NCBI RefSeq assembly: GCF_019052805.1
Contig: NZ_JAHQRJ010000001.1
Location: 3,906,001 to 3,970,000 of the forward strand
Direction of reading: 5' to 3'
Length of the DNA stretch: 64,000 nt
From: Noviherbaspirillum sp. L7-7A
GTDB lineage: Bacteria > Pseudomonadota > Gammaproteobacteria > Burkholderiales > Burkholderiaceae_D
Shown here: piece after piece, positions 34,105 to 42,524 of the stretch
Position numbering within the stretch: position 1 is the first letter of the stretch
Layout: the number at the start of each line of letters is the position of its first letter
Translations under genes and position numbers: made by a program
Notes under the pieces: generated by a model
The model's database searches: none
The model's input: only the letters and a program-made list of their open reading frames with translations
What the model was told of the DNA's origin: nothing

Positions 34105-35106
34105 ATGAAGGAACTGCATTGCAGGCGTATTCTGGTGACCGGCGGCGCCGGCTTCCTTGGCTCGCATCTGTGCGAGCACCTGCTCAACCAGGGCCATGAC
34201 GTACTGTGCGTGGACAACTTCTACACCGGCAGCAAGCTCAATATCTGCCACCTTCTGACCCGGCCCAACTTCGAGCTGCTGCGCCATGACGTGACCTTCC
34301 CGCTGTATGTGGAAGTCGACGAGATCTACAACCTGGCCTGCCCGGCGTCGCCCGTGCATTACCAGCATGACCCGGTGCAGACCACCAAGACCAGCGTGCA
34401 TGGCGCGATCAACATGCTGGGCCTGGCCAAGCGGGTCAAGGCCCGGATACTGCAGGCTTCCACCAGCGAGGTCTATGGCGACCCCGAGATGCATCCGCAG
34501 GTGGAAGGCTACTGGGGCCACGTCAACCCGATCGGGCCGCGCTCCTGCTATGACGAAGGCAAGCGCTGCGCCGAAACCCTGTTCATGGACTACCGGCGCC
34601 AGCACGGCATGGCGGTCAAGATCGCCCGCATCTTCAATACCTACGGGCCGCGCATGCATCCCAACGACGGCCGCGTGGTATCGAACTTCATCATGCAGGC
34701 GCTGGCCAACGAGCCCATCACCATCTACGGCGACGGCATGCAGACCCGTTCCTTCTGCTTCGTCGACGACCTGATCGACGGCCTGGTGCGGCTGATGCAG
34801 ACGCCGGATGATTTCTGCGGTCCGGTCAACCTGGGCAATCCGGTGGAGTTCACCATGCTGCAGCTGGCGCAGGAAGTGATCCGGCTGACCGGCTCCGCCT
34901 CGGTCATCGAGCACCGGCCGATTCCCTGCGACGACCCGGTGCGGCGCAAGCCCGACATCGCGCTGTCGCGCACCTACCTGGGCTGGGAGCCGAAAGTCCC
35001 GCTGGAACAGGGCCTGCAGCGCACCATTGCCTACTTCAGGGACCTGCGCCTGGCGATGGGGCGCGAGCAGCAGGCCAGTGCCGTTCCGGGCCTTGCCCAT
35101 CACTGA
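34105..35106 (+). CDS. UDP-glucuronate decarboxylase-like NAD-dependent epimerase/dehydratase
   Basis: 333-residue extended [23 protein letters not shown] is the NAD-binding loop, [11 protein letters not shown] follows strand 2, then [20 protein letters not shown], characteristic of UDP-xylose synthase (UXS). STSEVYGDP has the Ser/Thr and [12 protein letters not shown] the Tyr-x3-Lys catalytic pair. The ATG at 34105 has GGAGG upstream; the earlier GTG is not used. It probably supplies UDP-xylose or a related pentose. Last gene of the plus arm, with a strong terminator after it. Confidence 0.92.
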   Translation: MKELHCRRILVTGGAGFLGSHLCEHLLNQGHDVLCVDNFYTGSKLNICHLLTRPNFELLRHDVTFPLYVEVDEIYNLACPASPVHYQHDPVQTTKTSVHGAINMLGLAKRVKARILQASTSEVYGDPEMHPQVEGYWGHVNPIGPRSCYDEGKRCAETLFMDYRRQHGMAVKIARIFNTYGPRMHPNDGRVVSNFIMQALANEPITIYGDGMQTRSFCFVDDLIDGLVRLMQTPDDFCGPVNLGNPVEFTMLQLAQEVIRLTGSASVIEHRPIPCDDPVRRKPDIALSRTYLGWEPKVPLEQGLQRTIAYFRDLRLAMGREQQASAVPGLAHH

Positions 35107-35133
35107 GCATCTCTGCGCATTACCGATTTGTGA

Positions 35134-35156
35134 GGCGCCCGTGGCGGGCGCCTTTT
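35134..35156 (+). terminator. Intrinsic terminator of the plus arm of the glycan cluster
   Basis: GGCGCCCG (35134-35141), TGG loop, CGGGCGCC (35145-35152), TTTT: an 8 bp GC stem with a short T-run, 28 bp after the decarboxylase stop. Confidence 0.85.
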
Positions 35157-35368
35157 GCATTTGGGTCAAGCGGCGTGCATTGCAACCAAATGGCGGGAAA
35201 TTTCACTACAGGAGTGTCCTGTGGACGGTTTGCCAAGGCCGGATATGCGGTGGACTCGCCACATCGCCCCTGATTCGTCGCTGCAATCGAGGAAGGTCCT
35301 GATGGCCTTTCACAGTGGACCTGATCCCGAAAACATCGCGGCGCCGATGATTACTTAGGAGGAATGCA

Positions 35369-36544
35369 ATGATAAAAAAATGGTATCGGAATCTGTTTCG
35401 CATTTTCTGTCTTGGTCTTGCAGCATTTCTGGTGGCCTGCGGAGGAGGCAGCAACGGCGGCAACAATAGCAATGCCGACAGCGGCGACTCTGGTAAAAAC
35501 CCAGTCCCATTGACGCCGCTTCTTTCCCCCATTACGACAGCGAACTTCGATTACCTCAGTGCATCTGCTTACCTTGGACTGGAAAACCTGGCCGAAATGG
35601 CAGAGGGCGTTGGTGTCGCCGCGGCGGATTTTCCAGGCGCACTCGAGCTTCCCGGACTGCTCGGCAGCGATATGGGTGCCGGCAGCGCTGCGGTCCCATT
35701 GCTCGGCCTTGCGATGAAAACGGCAGGCTTCCAACTGGTGGCAGGCGTTCCCCAGAAATTCGACTGCGAATTCGGCGGCTCGATCACCCTCTCGGGCGCA
35801 ATGGCAAATCAGAACCGCCTCACGCAAGGCGATGAGGTCAGGGTCGTCATGGAAAACTGCCGACGTCCGGATGGGCCCGCCGATGTCGCCGGCGATCTCA
35901 TCAACGGCAATATGAGCCTGTCAGTAAAGGAGCTCAACGGCACGCCAGGCCCCGATTCAGTCTGGTCAGGCATCATTGCGGTCCGCTACGACAATCTGGG
36001 CTCAGTGTCTGACACCGGCACCGAAAGCCTGAACGGAGATGCGCAGGTCAATATCAGCCAGTCTGCGAGAGAGAACCAGGTGCTTGCCGCAACGGGGAAG
36101 GAGTTGCGGCTGACGCAGCAGGCGCCAGGTAAGGCCGCGCAGGAGCTTGTACTGCGTGACTACCGGGCTGACATCCGCAAGTCTGGCGACAATCTTTCCT
36201 TGGGCGGCAACTTCACCTTCAGCACCATCAAGCCAGGTGAAGGCACGTTGCTCGTCGGCGTCTCCACCGGTAAGCCCTTTACCGTCAATATCGAGGATGC
36301 GATTCCGGTTACGCCGCCGGATGGCGCGCCGCCGGGGGACGGCATCCGTCAGGTTGATGTGTATCCCTCTTCCGGCCAGATGACCATCACCGGCGCGGCA
36401 AGCAATGCCACCCTGGAAGCGGAAAAGTCTGGCGATCAGGTTCCCCGCTTCCTTGCGCGCCTGACCGTACAGGCCACGCGCAGTGACGGAAGCTATGCGG
36501 CTTCGCAAACCCTGCTCTGGAAAGACCTGTTGAGCGCGCTGTAA
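35369..36544 (+). CDS. Unknown lipoprotein
   Basis: 391 residues with a Gram-negative lipoprotein signal: MIKKWYRNLFRIFCLGLAAF then LVACGGG (lipobox Cys about 25) and a Gly/Asn/Ser-rich linker. The rest is a beta-rich region without a family I recognise; the Cys pair at FDCEFGG and MENCRRP could form a disulfide. AGGAGG stands 6 bp before the ATG at 35369. Codon use is lower in GC than neighbours. Single gene. Confidence 0.8.
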   Translation: MIKKWYRNLFRIFCLGLAAFLVACGGGSNGGNNSNADSGDSGKNPVPLTPLLSPITTANFDYLSASAYLGLENLAEMAEGVGVAAADFPGALELPGLLGSDMGAGSAAVPLLGLAMKTAGFQLVAGVPQKFDCEFGGSITLSGAMANQNRLTQGDEVRVVMENCRRPDGPADVAGDLINGNMSLSVKELNGTPGPDSVWSGIIAVRYDNLGSVSDTGTESLNGDAQVNISQSARENQVLAATGKELRLTQQAPGKAAQELVLRDYRADIRKSGDNLSLGGNFTFSTIKPGEGTLLVGVSTGKPFTVNIEDAIPVTPPDGAPPGDGIRQVDVYPSSGQMTITGAASNATLEAEKSGDQVPRFLARLTVQATRSDGSYAASQTLLWKDLLSAL

Positions 36545-36632
36545 CTGGCCATTACAGTGCAGGGCGGCCAGGCCAGATTCCAGCCGGCCGCCAGACCTTG
36601 CTGCCGGTGGCCACTCTACTGGCGTTCCCGCC

Positions 36633-38183
36633 TTAGCCCGTAATCCGGAACTCGCTGACCGCCTGCGCCAGTTGCTGCGACTGCTCATGCATGGAGGCCG
36701 ATGCCGCCGAGGCCTGTTCCACCAGCGCCGCATTCTGCTGGGTCACCTGGTCCATCTGCGCGATGGCCTGGTTGACCTGCTCGATGCCGGCGCTCTGTTC
36801 ATTGCTGGCGGCGCTGATCTCGGCCATGATGTCGGTCACCCGCCGCACGCTGGTCACCACGTCCTCCATGGTGCTGCCTGCCCGGTTCACCAGTTCGGCG
36901 CCATCGCCTACCCGCGCAACCGATTCATTGATCAATTCCTTGATCTCGCGCGCTGCCGCGGCGGAACGCTGCGCCAGGCTTCTCACCTCGGTGGCCACCA
37001 CTGCGAAGCCACGGCCTTCCTCGCCGGCGCGAGCCGCTTCCACCGCCGCGTTCAGCGCCAGGATGTTGGTCTGGAAGGCAATGCCATCGATCACGCCGAT
37101 GATGTCGACAATCCGCTTGGACGAGGCATCGATCGCGGCCATGGTGTCGACCACCTGCGACACCACCACGCCGCCCTGCGCCGCCACATCGGCCGCGCTG
37201 ATCGCCATCTGGTTGGCCTGGCGCGCATTCTCGGCATTCTGGCGCACGGTCGATGTCAGCTCTTCCATCGACGATGCGGTTTCCTCCAGCGCGCTGGCCT
37301 GCTGCTCGGTGCGGGACGACAGGTCGAGGTTGCCGGCCGCGATCTCGCTCGATGCGGTCGAGATGGTCTCGGTGCCACGGCGTACCTGCGACACGATGCG
37401 CAGCAGGTTGCCGTTCATGTCCTTCAATGCCTGCAGCAAGGCGCCGGCTTCATCGGTGGACCGCACTTCGATCTCGCCGGTCAGGTCGCCGGCGGCCACC
37501 CGGCGCGCCGCTTCCACCGCCATGTCCATCGGGCGGGTAATGCTGACGGTCATGAACCAGGCGCACAGGACGGCGAGCAGCACGCCGGCCGCGGCCAGCG
37601 CCATCATCTGCTTGCGGCTGGCGCGTTCGATGTCCAGGATTTCCGCCGCCTTGATGTCAAGATGGTCGCGCTGCATCTGCAGCAGTTCGCCGGTCAGCTT
37701 GCTGTACTGTTTCGCCTGCGGCAGATAGGACGTCTCCAGCACGCGGGCTGCGCCGTCGGCGTCGCCGCCGGCCTTCTTCGCCATTATTTCGTCGCGCGCG
37801 GCGGCATAGCTCTTGCGCACCTCGGTGATCTTTGCATACAGCGCCTTCTCGTCCTCGTCGGCCAGCAGCGGCTCGATCTTCTTGAGCAACTCGCTGGAGC
37901 TCCTGGTGGTTTCCGCCGCATCGTCCTTGAAGAAGGTGGCCAGGGCCGGATCGGCGCTCTTCGAGATTGCCGTGGTGCGCACCACGGCATTGCTGATGTT
38001 CTTGTTCCAGTCGCTGATCAGCCTTTCCTTGATCAATGGCAGCGCCATCATTTCCCGCGAAGCCTGGCCGACCGCGGCCAGCTTCATCACACCGATCAGG
38101 GTAATCAGGATCGACAGTGCCAGCAACAGGCCGAAGCCCAGTGCCAGGCGCCGGCCGACTTTCATGTTCTGCAAAACATTCAT
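36633..38183 (-). CDS. Methyl-accepting chemotaxis protein
   Basis: 516 residues from the ATG at 38183. TM1 about 12-32, periplasmic four-helix bundle sensor to about 185, TM2 about 190-210, HAMP about 211-265, then the cytoplasmic signalling coiled coil. The tip has [20 protein letters not shown] then [40 protein letters not shown] is a methylation helix segment. No C-terminal CheR-docking pentapeptide is seen; it ends SEFRITG. The ligand is unknown. Single gene; the other flagellar and chemotaxis genes are not in the window. Confidence 0.93.
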   Translation of the reverse strand: MNVLQNMKVGRRLALGFGLLLALSILITLIGVMKLAAVGQASREMMALPLIKERLISDWNKNISNAVVRTTAISKSADPALATFFKDDAAETTRSSSELLKKIEPLLADEDEKALYAKITEVRKSYAAARDEIMAKKAGGDADGAARVLETSYLPQAKQYSKLTGELLQMQRDHLDIKAAEILDIERASRKQMMALAAAGVLLAVLCAWFMTVSITRPMDMAVEAARRVAAGDLTGEIEVRSTDEAGALLQALKDMNGNLLRIVSQVRRGTETISTASSEIAAGNLDLSSRTEQQASALEETASSMEELTSTVRQNAENARQANQMAISAADVAAQGGVVVSQVVDTMAAIDASSKRIVDIIGVIDGIAFQTNILALNAAVEAARAGEEGRGFAVVATEVRSLAQRSAAAAREIKELINESVARVGDGAELVNRAGSTMEDVVTSVRRVTDIMAEISAASNEQSAGIEQVNQAIAQMDQVTQQNAALVEQASAASASMHEQSQQLAQAVSEFRITG

Positions 38184-38307
38184 GGAAGACTCGTAATGAA
38201 AGCCCGGGCGCGTGGCCCAGGCAGATGTCGGAAAAATAACGCGGCAGGAGACAGCCAAAGCCGTCCCTGCCTCGTGGTACAGGGTTAACGGCGTGAAAAA
38301 AGGAAAC

Positions 38308-39069
38308 TTAAACCGGCTGGTCGCTGGCCTGTTCCGCCAGCCCCTGGCTGCCCGCCATTCCCAGGCGCGCCTGGCCATGCGGGCAGAGGTCGAGAAGGAT
38401 GCAGGCGCCGCAGCGCGGCGCGCGCCAGGTGCAGGTGTCCTTGCCGTGCCGCATCAGCACCTGGTGGTTGTCATAGACCTGCTGCGCATCCCATTCTTCG
38501 GGAAGCTGCGCTTCCAGTACGCGGTGCGATGGCCCGACCGCCATCGTGGCCGGAATCAGCCCGAGCCGGGCAGCCACCCGGTGGTGATGGCTGTCCACCG
38601 GCAGCGCCCTGCCGCGCAGGTTGCTGAAGGACAGCACCGCCGCGCTGGTCTTGGGGCCGACGCCCGGCAGGCTTTCCAGCCAGGCGCGCGCCTCCGCAAC
38701 CGGCCAGTCGCGCAGGAATTCCAGCGACATCACGCCATTGCCGCGCGCGGTCACTTCGCGCAGCACCTGCTGGATGCGTGGCGCCTTCTGCTCCGGCCAG
38801 GTACAGGCGGAGATGGCTTCCTGCACCTCGGCCACCGGCGCGTCGCGCATGGCTTCCCAGTCGGCAAAGCGCTCGCGCAGCGCGCGGAATGCCATGCCGG
38901 AGTCGCGGTTGAGCGTCCGGTGCGACAGCAGCGACGACACCAGCTCGCTGAGCGGATCGATGGTGTGGAAGTATTTGAGGGGGCAATGATAGTGTCCGCA
39001 TAGCCGCCGATGAATTTCCAGCGCCTTGGCCTGCAGGTCTGGCGAGATTGAGAGAGCGAGAGCGGGCAT
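38308..39069 (-). CDS. Endonuclease III-like DNA glycosylase (HhH-GPD, 4Fe-4S)
   Basis: 253 residues. Residues [18 protein letters not shown] form the helix-hairpin-helix with the catalytic Lys, and [15 protein letters not shown] the conserved Asp. C-terminal [17 protein letters not shown] gives CX6CX2CX5C, the 4Fe-4S cluster. Compared with Nth the N-terminus and the SHRTLNRDS segment differ (Nth has SAQTTD), so it may be a specialised paralogue of base-excision repair. ATG 39069 has GGAAAG upstream. Confidence 0.88.
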   Translation of the reverse strand: MPALALSISPDLQAKALEIHRRLCGHYHCPLKYFHTIDPLSELVSSLLSHRTLNRDSGMAFRALRERFADWEAMRDAPVAEVQEAISACTWPEQKAPRIQQVLREVTARGNGVMSLEFLRDWPVAEARAWLESLPGVGPKTSAAVLSFSNLRGRALPVDSHHHRVAARLGLIPATMAVGPSHRVLEAQLPEEWDAQQVYDNHQVLMRHGKDTCTWRAPRCGACILLDLCPHGQARLGMAGSQGLAEQASDQPV

Positions 39070-39225
39070 GCGGTTCTTTCCATTGCAGGAGAAACAGCGG
39101 CAGTTGAAATGAGGTCTTGAGCATGGGACTTGCGCAGGGAAAATTCGTTTCGCTGCCAACCGTCATTGCGCCTGCATCGCACGCTTGCCTTGCTTGTCGT
39201 CAAACCAGCCGAAGCTGCCTTGTTC

Positions 39226-40314
39226 TCAATTGCCTGGGCGGGCCGACGCCGCCGCATGCTGCCTGCGTGCGCGCGCTCTTTCCTGCAGGCTGTACAAGCC
39301 CGCTTTCAGGAGAAGGCGGGATCGTTCAATCAGAGGCGTTGCAATGAACACCAGAAGCAGGCTGCCGACGATCACCAGGGCCCTGCGCTGCCAGCTCGAC
39401 GGATCTTCCGGCCCGGCATAGCTGAAGAACTGGATCAGCGGCCGATGCAGCAGATACAGCGGGAAGGTGGTTGCGGCCACGGTTGTGATCAGCGAGCGCA
39501 AACGCCCCGGCAAGGCCGGGAAGGCATTCGACAGCCCGTACATGCCAAGCAGATGCATCAGGAAGGCGAGCGCATCGATATAGCGGCCAATGATTTCCTC
39601 ATCCATGATGCGGTACTGTGCCGGCGCCAGGTAGCGCACATGAGGCGATGCCACGAGCAGCATCAGCCCGGCAATGGCCAGCAACCAGCACCATGCCCTG
39701 GGCAGCGTCGTTTTCATGCAGAACCGGTAGGCCACGAAGCCCAGGCACCAGATCGGGAAAAGCGCCGCAATCACCGGGCCGGAGAGGGCCAGCAGCAACG
39801 CCACCCATAACCACCGGGTGGGCCGTTTCGAAAAAAAGAGGACGCCGAACAGCAGGTAATAGATGGCCTCGTAGCTCAGCGACCAGAATGGCGCGTTGAT
39901 GCCTGGCACGAGCTCGAGATGCCAGACTTCCTGCAGCATCAGCAGCGAAGCGAGATAGCGCAGCAGCAGATGGTCGCCCGCAAACCACGGCTGCCCAAGG
40001 TAAAGCGCCGGCGCCACCCGCACGCCAAACCAGTCGATCACGAAGGTCAGCGCCAGCGCCGGAAGCACGACGGACCATAGCCGCGCCGCGCGGCTGTTCA
40101 GATAGACCTGCCAGGTGCGCTCCTTCACATCGGTGACATAGGCAATCACGAAGCCCGACAGCACGAAGAAGATCACCACGCAGGTATCGCCATAGTCACC
40201 CAGCTGCCACAGCAATCCGGCAGTCCAGTGGATGCCGGAGGCGTGGCCGAGAAAGACGACCATGGCAGCCAGGAAGCGAACCATGTCCAGGTAAGAAGAG
40301 AAATTCAGCGGCAT
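39226..40314 (-). CDS. Acyltransferase 3 family membrane protein
   Basis: 362 residues, about ten membrane helices. SSYLDMVRFLAAMVVFLGHA carries the catalytic His of the OafA/NodX-type O-acetyltransferases, and VVIFFVLSGFVIAYVTD and LNSRAARLW(S) the conserved FF.LSGF...R.....R..P pattern, here with RAARLWSVVLP. Likely moves an acetyl group across the inner membrane onto a surface glycan or lipid. ATG at 40314 chosen by family N-terminus. Single gene. Confidence 0.88.
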   Translation of the reverse strand: MPLNFSSYLDMVRFLAAMVVFLGHASGIHWTAGLLWQLGDYGDTCVVIFFVLSGFVIAYVTDVKERTWQVYLNSRAARLWSVVLPALALTFVIDWFGVRVAPALYLGQPWFAGDHLLLRYLASLLMLQEVWHLELVPGINAPFWSLSYEAIYYLLFGVLFFSKRPTRWLWVALLLALSGPVIAALFPIWCLGFVAYRFCMKTTLPRAWCWLLAIAGLMLLVASPHVRYLAPAQYRIMDEEIIGRYIDALAFLMHLLGMYGLSNAFPALPGRLRSLITTVAATTFPLYLLHRPLIQFFSYAGPEDPSSWQRRALVIVGSLLLVFIATPLIERSRLLLKAGLYSLQERARARRQHAAASARPGN

Positions 40315-40695
40315 TGTTTCTGTTCGGTAAGAAATGAGGGCAGGGCCATGAAGCGCCAAAGGATACTTATTATTCAGACAAGCAGCGACTGCTTCGGACA
40401 GGGATATTGATCGATTCGCCCTTGGCTGGCCGTGGATGCGCAACGGCAATGCCTCAGGCAAATGCGCATCCGGCCTTCAGGCCGACGCCATCGAATTGCA
40501 GCCCGACACTGCAGCTGGTATCTGCTGAACGGTGATGCCTGGCCAATTCCATGCAACCCAAAGCCAGGGCAGAACATCGCAGCCGGCCCGCCACGACCTT
40601 TGCGCAACCTTAAACCGGGCCCGTTACGGACAGGCTAGCGTTGGGACTCGCCCCATCGTCGCAAGGCGCCAGACAGGGCTTCGGAAGGAAATGCC
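40315..40695. other. Intergenic region between acyltransferase and phoD
   Basis: 381 bp holding the two divergent promoters; I see no gene, repeat or confident promoter boxes in it. Translations here are short and of no clear coding character. Confidence 0.4.
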
Positions 40696-42417
40696 ATGGG
40701 ACGCCCCCGCAATCTCAAACCCGGCCGCCGCGGCCCCAGCCGCCGCGATTTCCTCAGACGCACCGGTGCAGCCATGCTGGCCATACCGCTGCTCGATGCC
40801 TGCGGCGGCAAGGACGACGATCACGACAGCAACACCGGCACCGGCGGCACGACGCCTTCCGGCAGCAACCGGTTCCTGCATGGCGTGGCCAGCGGCGACC
40901 CCTTGTCCGATGCGGTGCTGCTCTGGACGCGGGTCAGCCCCGCCGGCAATGCCGCGGTCAGCGTCGATTATCTGGTGGCCACCGACCCGGCCCTGAGTAA
41001 TGTGGTCAAGCGCGGCAGCGCCAGCACCGATGCCAGCCGCGACTACACCGTCAAGGTCGACGTCGGCGGGCTGCAGCCCGGCACCAGCTATTACTACCGG
41101 TTTTCCGCGCCCGGCGGCCAGTCGCCGGTCGGCCGCACCAGAACCCTGCCCGCCGGCGACACGGGCAACCTGCGCATCGCCGTGACCAGCTGCGCCAGCC
41201 TGGCCCACGGCTTCTTCAATGCCTACCGCCGCGTCGCCGAGCGTGCCGACCTCGATCTGGTGGTGCACCTGGGCGATTACATCTATGAATACGGCAGCGG
41301 CCAGTATGGCAGCCTGCGTTCCTACGAGCCTGCCACCGAAGCCATCACGCTGGCGGATTACCGTGCAAGGCATGCCCAGTACAAGCGCGATGCCGACCTG
41401 CAGGAAGTGCATCGCCAGCACCCGATGGTGGCGATCTGGGATGACCATGAGGTGGCCAATGACGCCTGGGCCGGCGGCGCGCAAAACCATACCGAAGGCG
41501 TGGAAGGCAGCTGGAGCGCGCGCGTGGCCGCCGCGCTGCAGGCTTACCATGAATGGATGCCGGTGCGGGTAGTCGACCCGGCCAACCTGAAAAAAAACAA
41601 CCGCAGCTTCGCGCTGGGCAAGCTGGCCGACCTGATCATGCTGGAAGAGCGTTTCAATGCCCGGTCGCAGCAGGCGCAGCCGACGCCCGACATCAATGCC
41701 AATACCCTGAACGCCGGCACCACCTTCACCCAGTCCGGCGCCTTTACCGACCCGACGCGCCAGATGCTGGGCACGGAAGAGGAAGACTGGCTGGGCACCC
41801 GCCTGCGCGGCTCCGGCGCCAGATGGAAACTGATCGGGCAAGGCGTGATGTTTGCGCAGTTGAAGGCCAGGCCCGGCGTGCTGCCCGATGGCGGCACCTT
41901 TCTCAACCCCGACCAGTGGGACGGCTACCAGCCGGCGCGCGACCGGGTCTACAACATCATCAAGGGCAATGCCGGCGCGCCCGCGGTGGGCAATGTGGTG
42001 GTTCTCACCGGCGACATCCACAGCGCATGGGCGGCGGACCTGAGCCAGGACCCCAGCAACAGCAATGTGGCCCAGGGCGGTTACGACCCCGACACCGGCG
42101 CCGGCTCGCATGCGGTGGAACTGATCACCACCTCGGTCACCTCGCCGGCGATCGATGATGAACGGGGCGTGATCGCCGCGGCGCTGAAGCTGGTCAATCC
42201 GCATGTGAAGTATGTCGAACTCGACAAGCGCGGCTACATGCTGCTCGACATCAATGCCAGCCGCGTGGTGGCGGAATGGTGGTATGTCGACACCATCGCC
42301 GGCCGCAGCGCCAACCAGGCCTTCGGCCGCGCGGTGCAGGTGCTGGCCGGCGCCAACCACCTGAGCAGCGGCGCCCAGACCGCCCCGCGGCCGAATCCGC
42401 CGGCGCTGGCGCCCTGA
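40696..42417 (+). CDS. phoD: PhoD-family alkaline phosphatase/phosphodiesterase, Tat-exported
   Basis: 573 residues. A twin-arginine signal SRRDFLRRTG (about 15-24) with a hydrophobic stretch is followed by a lipobox-like LLDACGG, so it may be a Tat lipoprotein. PhoD_N-like Fn domain (about 58-150), then the metallophosphatase core: VTSCAS, HLGDYIYEYG, WDDHEVANDAWAGGA, LTGDIHSAWAADL, VELITTSVTSP. It releases phosphate from phosphate mono- and diesters, probably Ca2+/Fe3+-dependent. GAAGGAAATGCC precedes the ATG. No Pho box identified. Confidence 0.93.
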   Translation: MGRPRNLKPGRRGPSRRDFLRRTGAAMLAIPLLDACGGKDDDHDSNTGTGGTTPSGSNRFLHGVASGDPLSDAVLLWTRVSPAGNAAVSVDYLVATDPALSNVVKRGSASTDASRDYTVKVDVGGLQPGTSYYYRFSAPGGQSPVGRTRTLPAGDTGNLRIAVTSCASLAHGFFNAYRRVAERADLDLVVHLGDYIYEYGSGQYGSLRSYEPATEAITLADYRARHAQYKRDADLQEVHRQHPMVAIWDDHEVANDAWAGGAQNHTEGVEGSWSARVAAALQAYHEWMPVRVVDPANLKKNNRSFALGKLADLIMLEERFNARSQQAQPTPDINANTLNAGTTFTQSGAFTDPTRQMLGTEEEDWLGTRLRGSGARWKLIGQGVMFAQLKARPGVLPDGGTFLNPDQWDGYQPARDRVYNIIKGNAGAPAVGNVVVLTGDIHSAWAADLSQDPSNSNVAQGGYDPDTGAGSHAVELITTSVTSPAIDDERGVIAAALKLVNPHVKYVELDKRGYMLLDINASRVVAEWWYVDTIAGRSANQAFGRAVQVLAGANHLSSGAQTAPRPNPPALAP

Positions 42418-42461
42418 TGCGGTAGCAGGCACCGCACCGCCGCAAGGGACGGGCATAAAAA

Positions 42462-42491
42462 CAATGCACGCCCGCCGTGCATTGGTAAAAT
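42462..42491 (+). promoter_or_regulatory. Inverted repeat abutting a TAAAAT box upstream of pepN
   Basis: CAATGCACG (42462-42470) - CCCGC - CGTGCATTG (42476-42484) is a perfect 9 bp inverted repeat. TAAAAT (42486-42491) directly follows and would be the -10 box of pepN, placing the repeat over the -35 region. This could be an operator; alternatively it is a T-less hairpin following phoD. Confidence 0.4.
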
Positions 42492-42524
42492 GCCCATTCG
42501 CCTTTTCACCCGTCCCGACATCCC

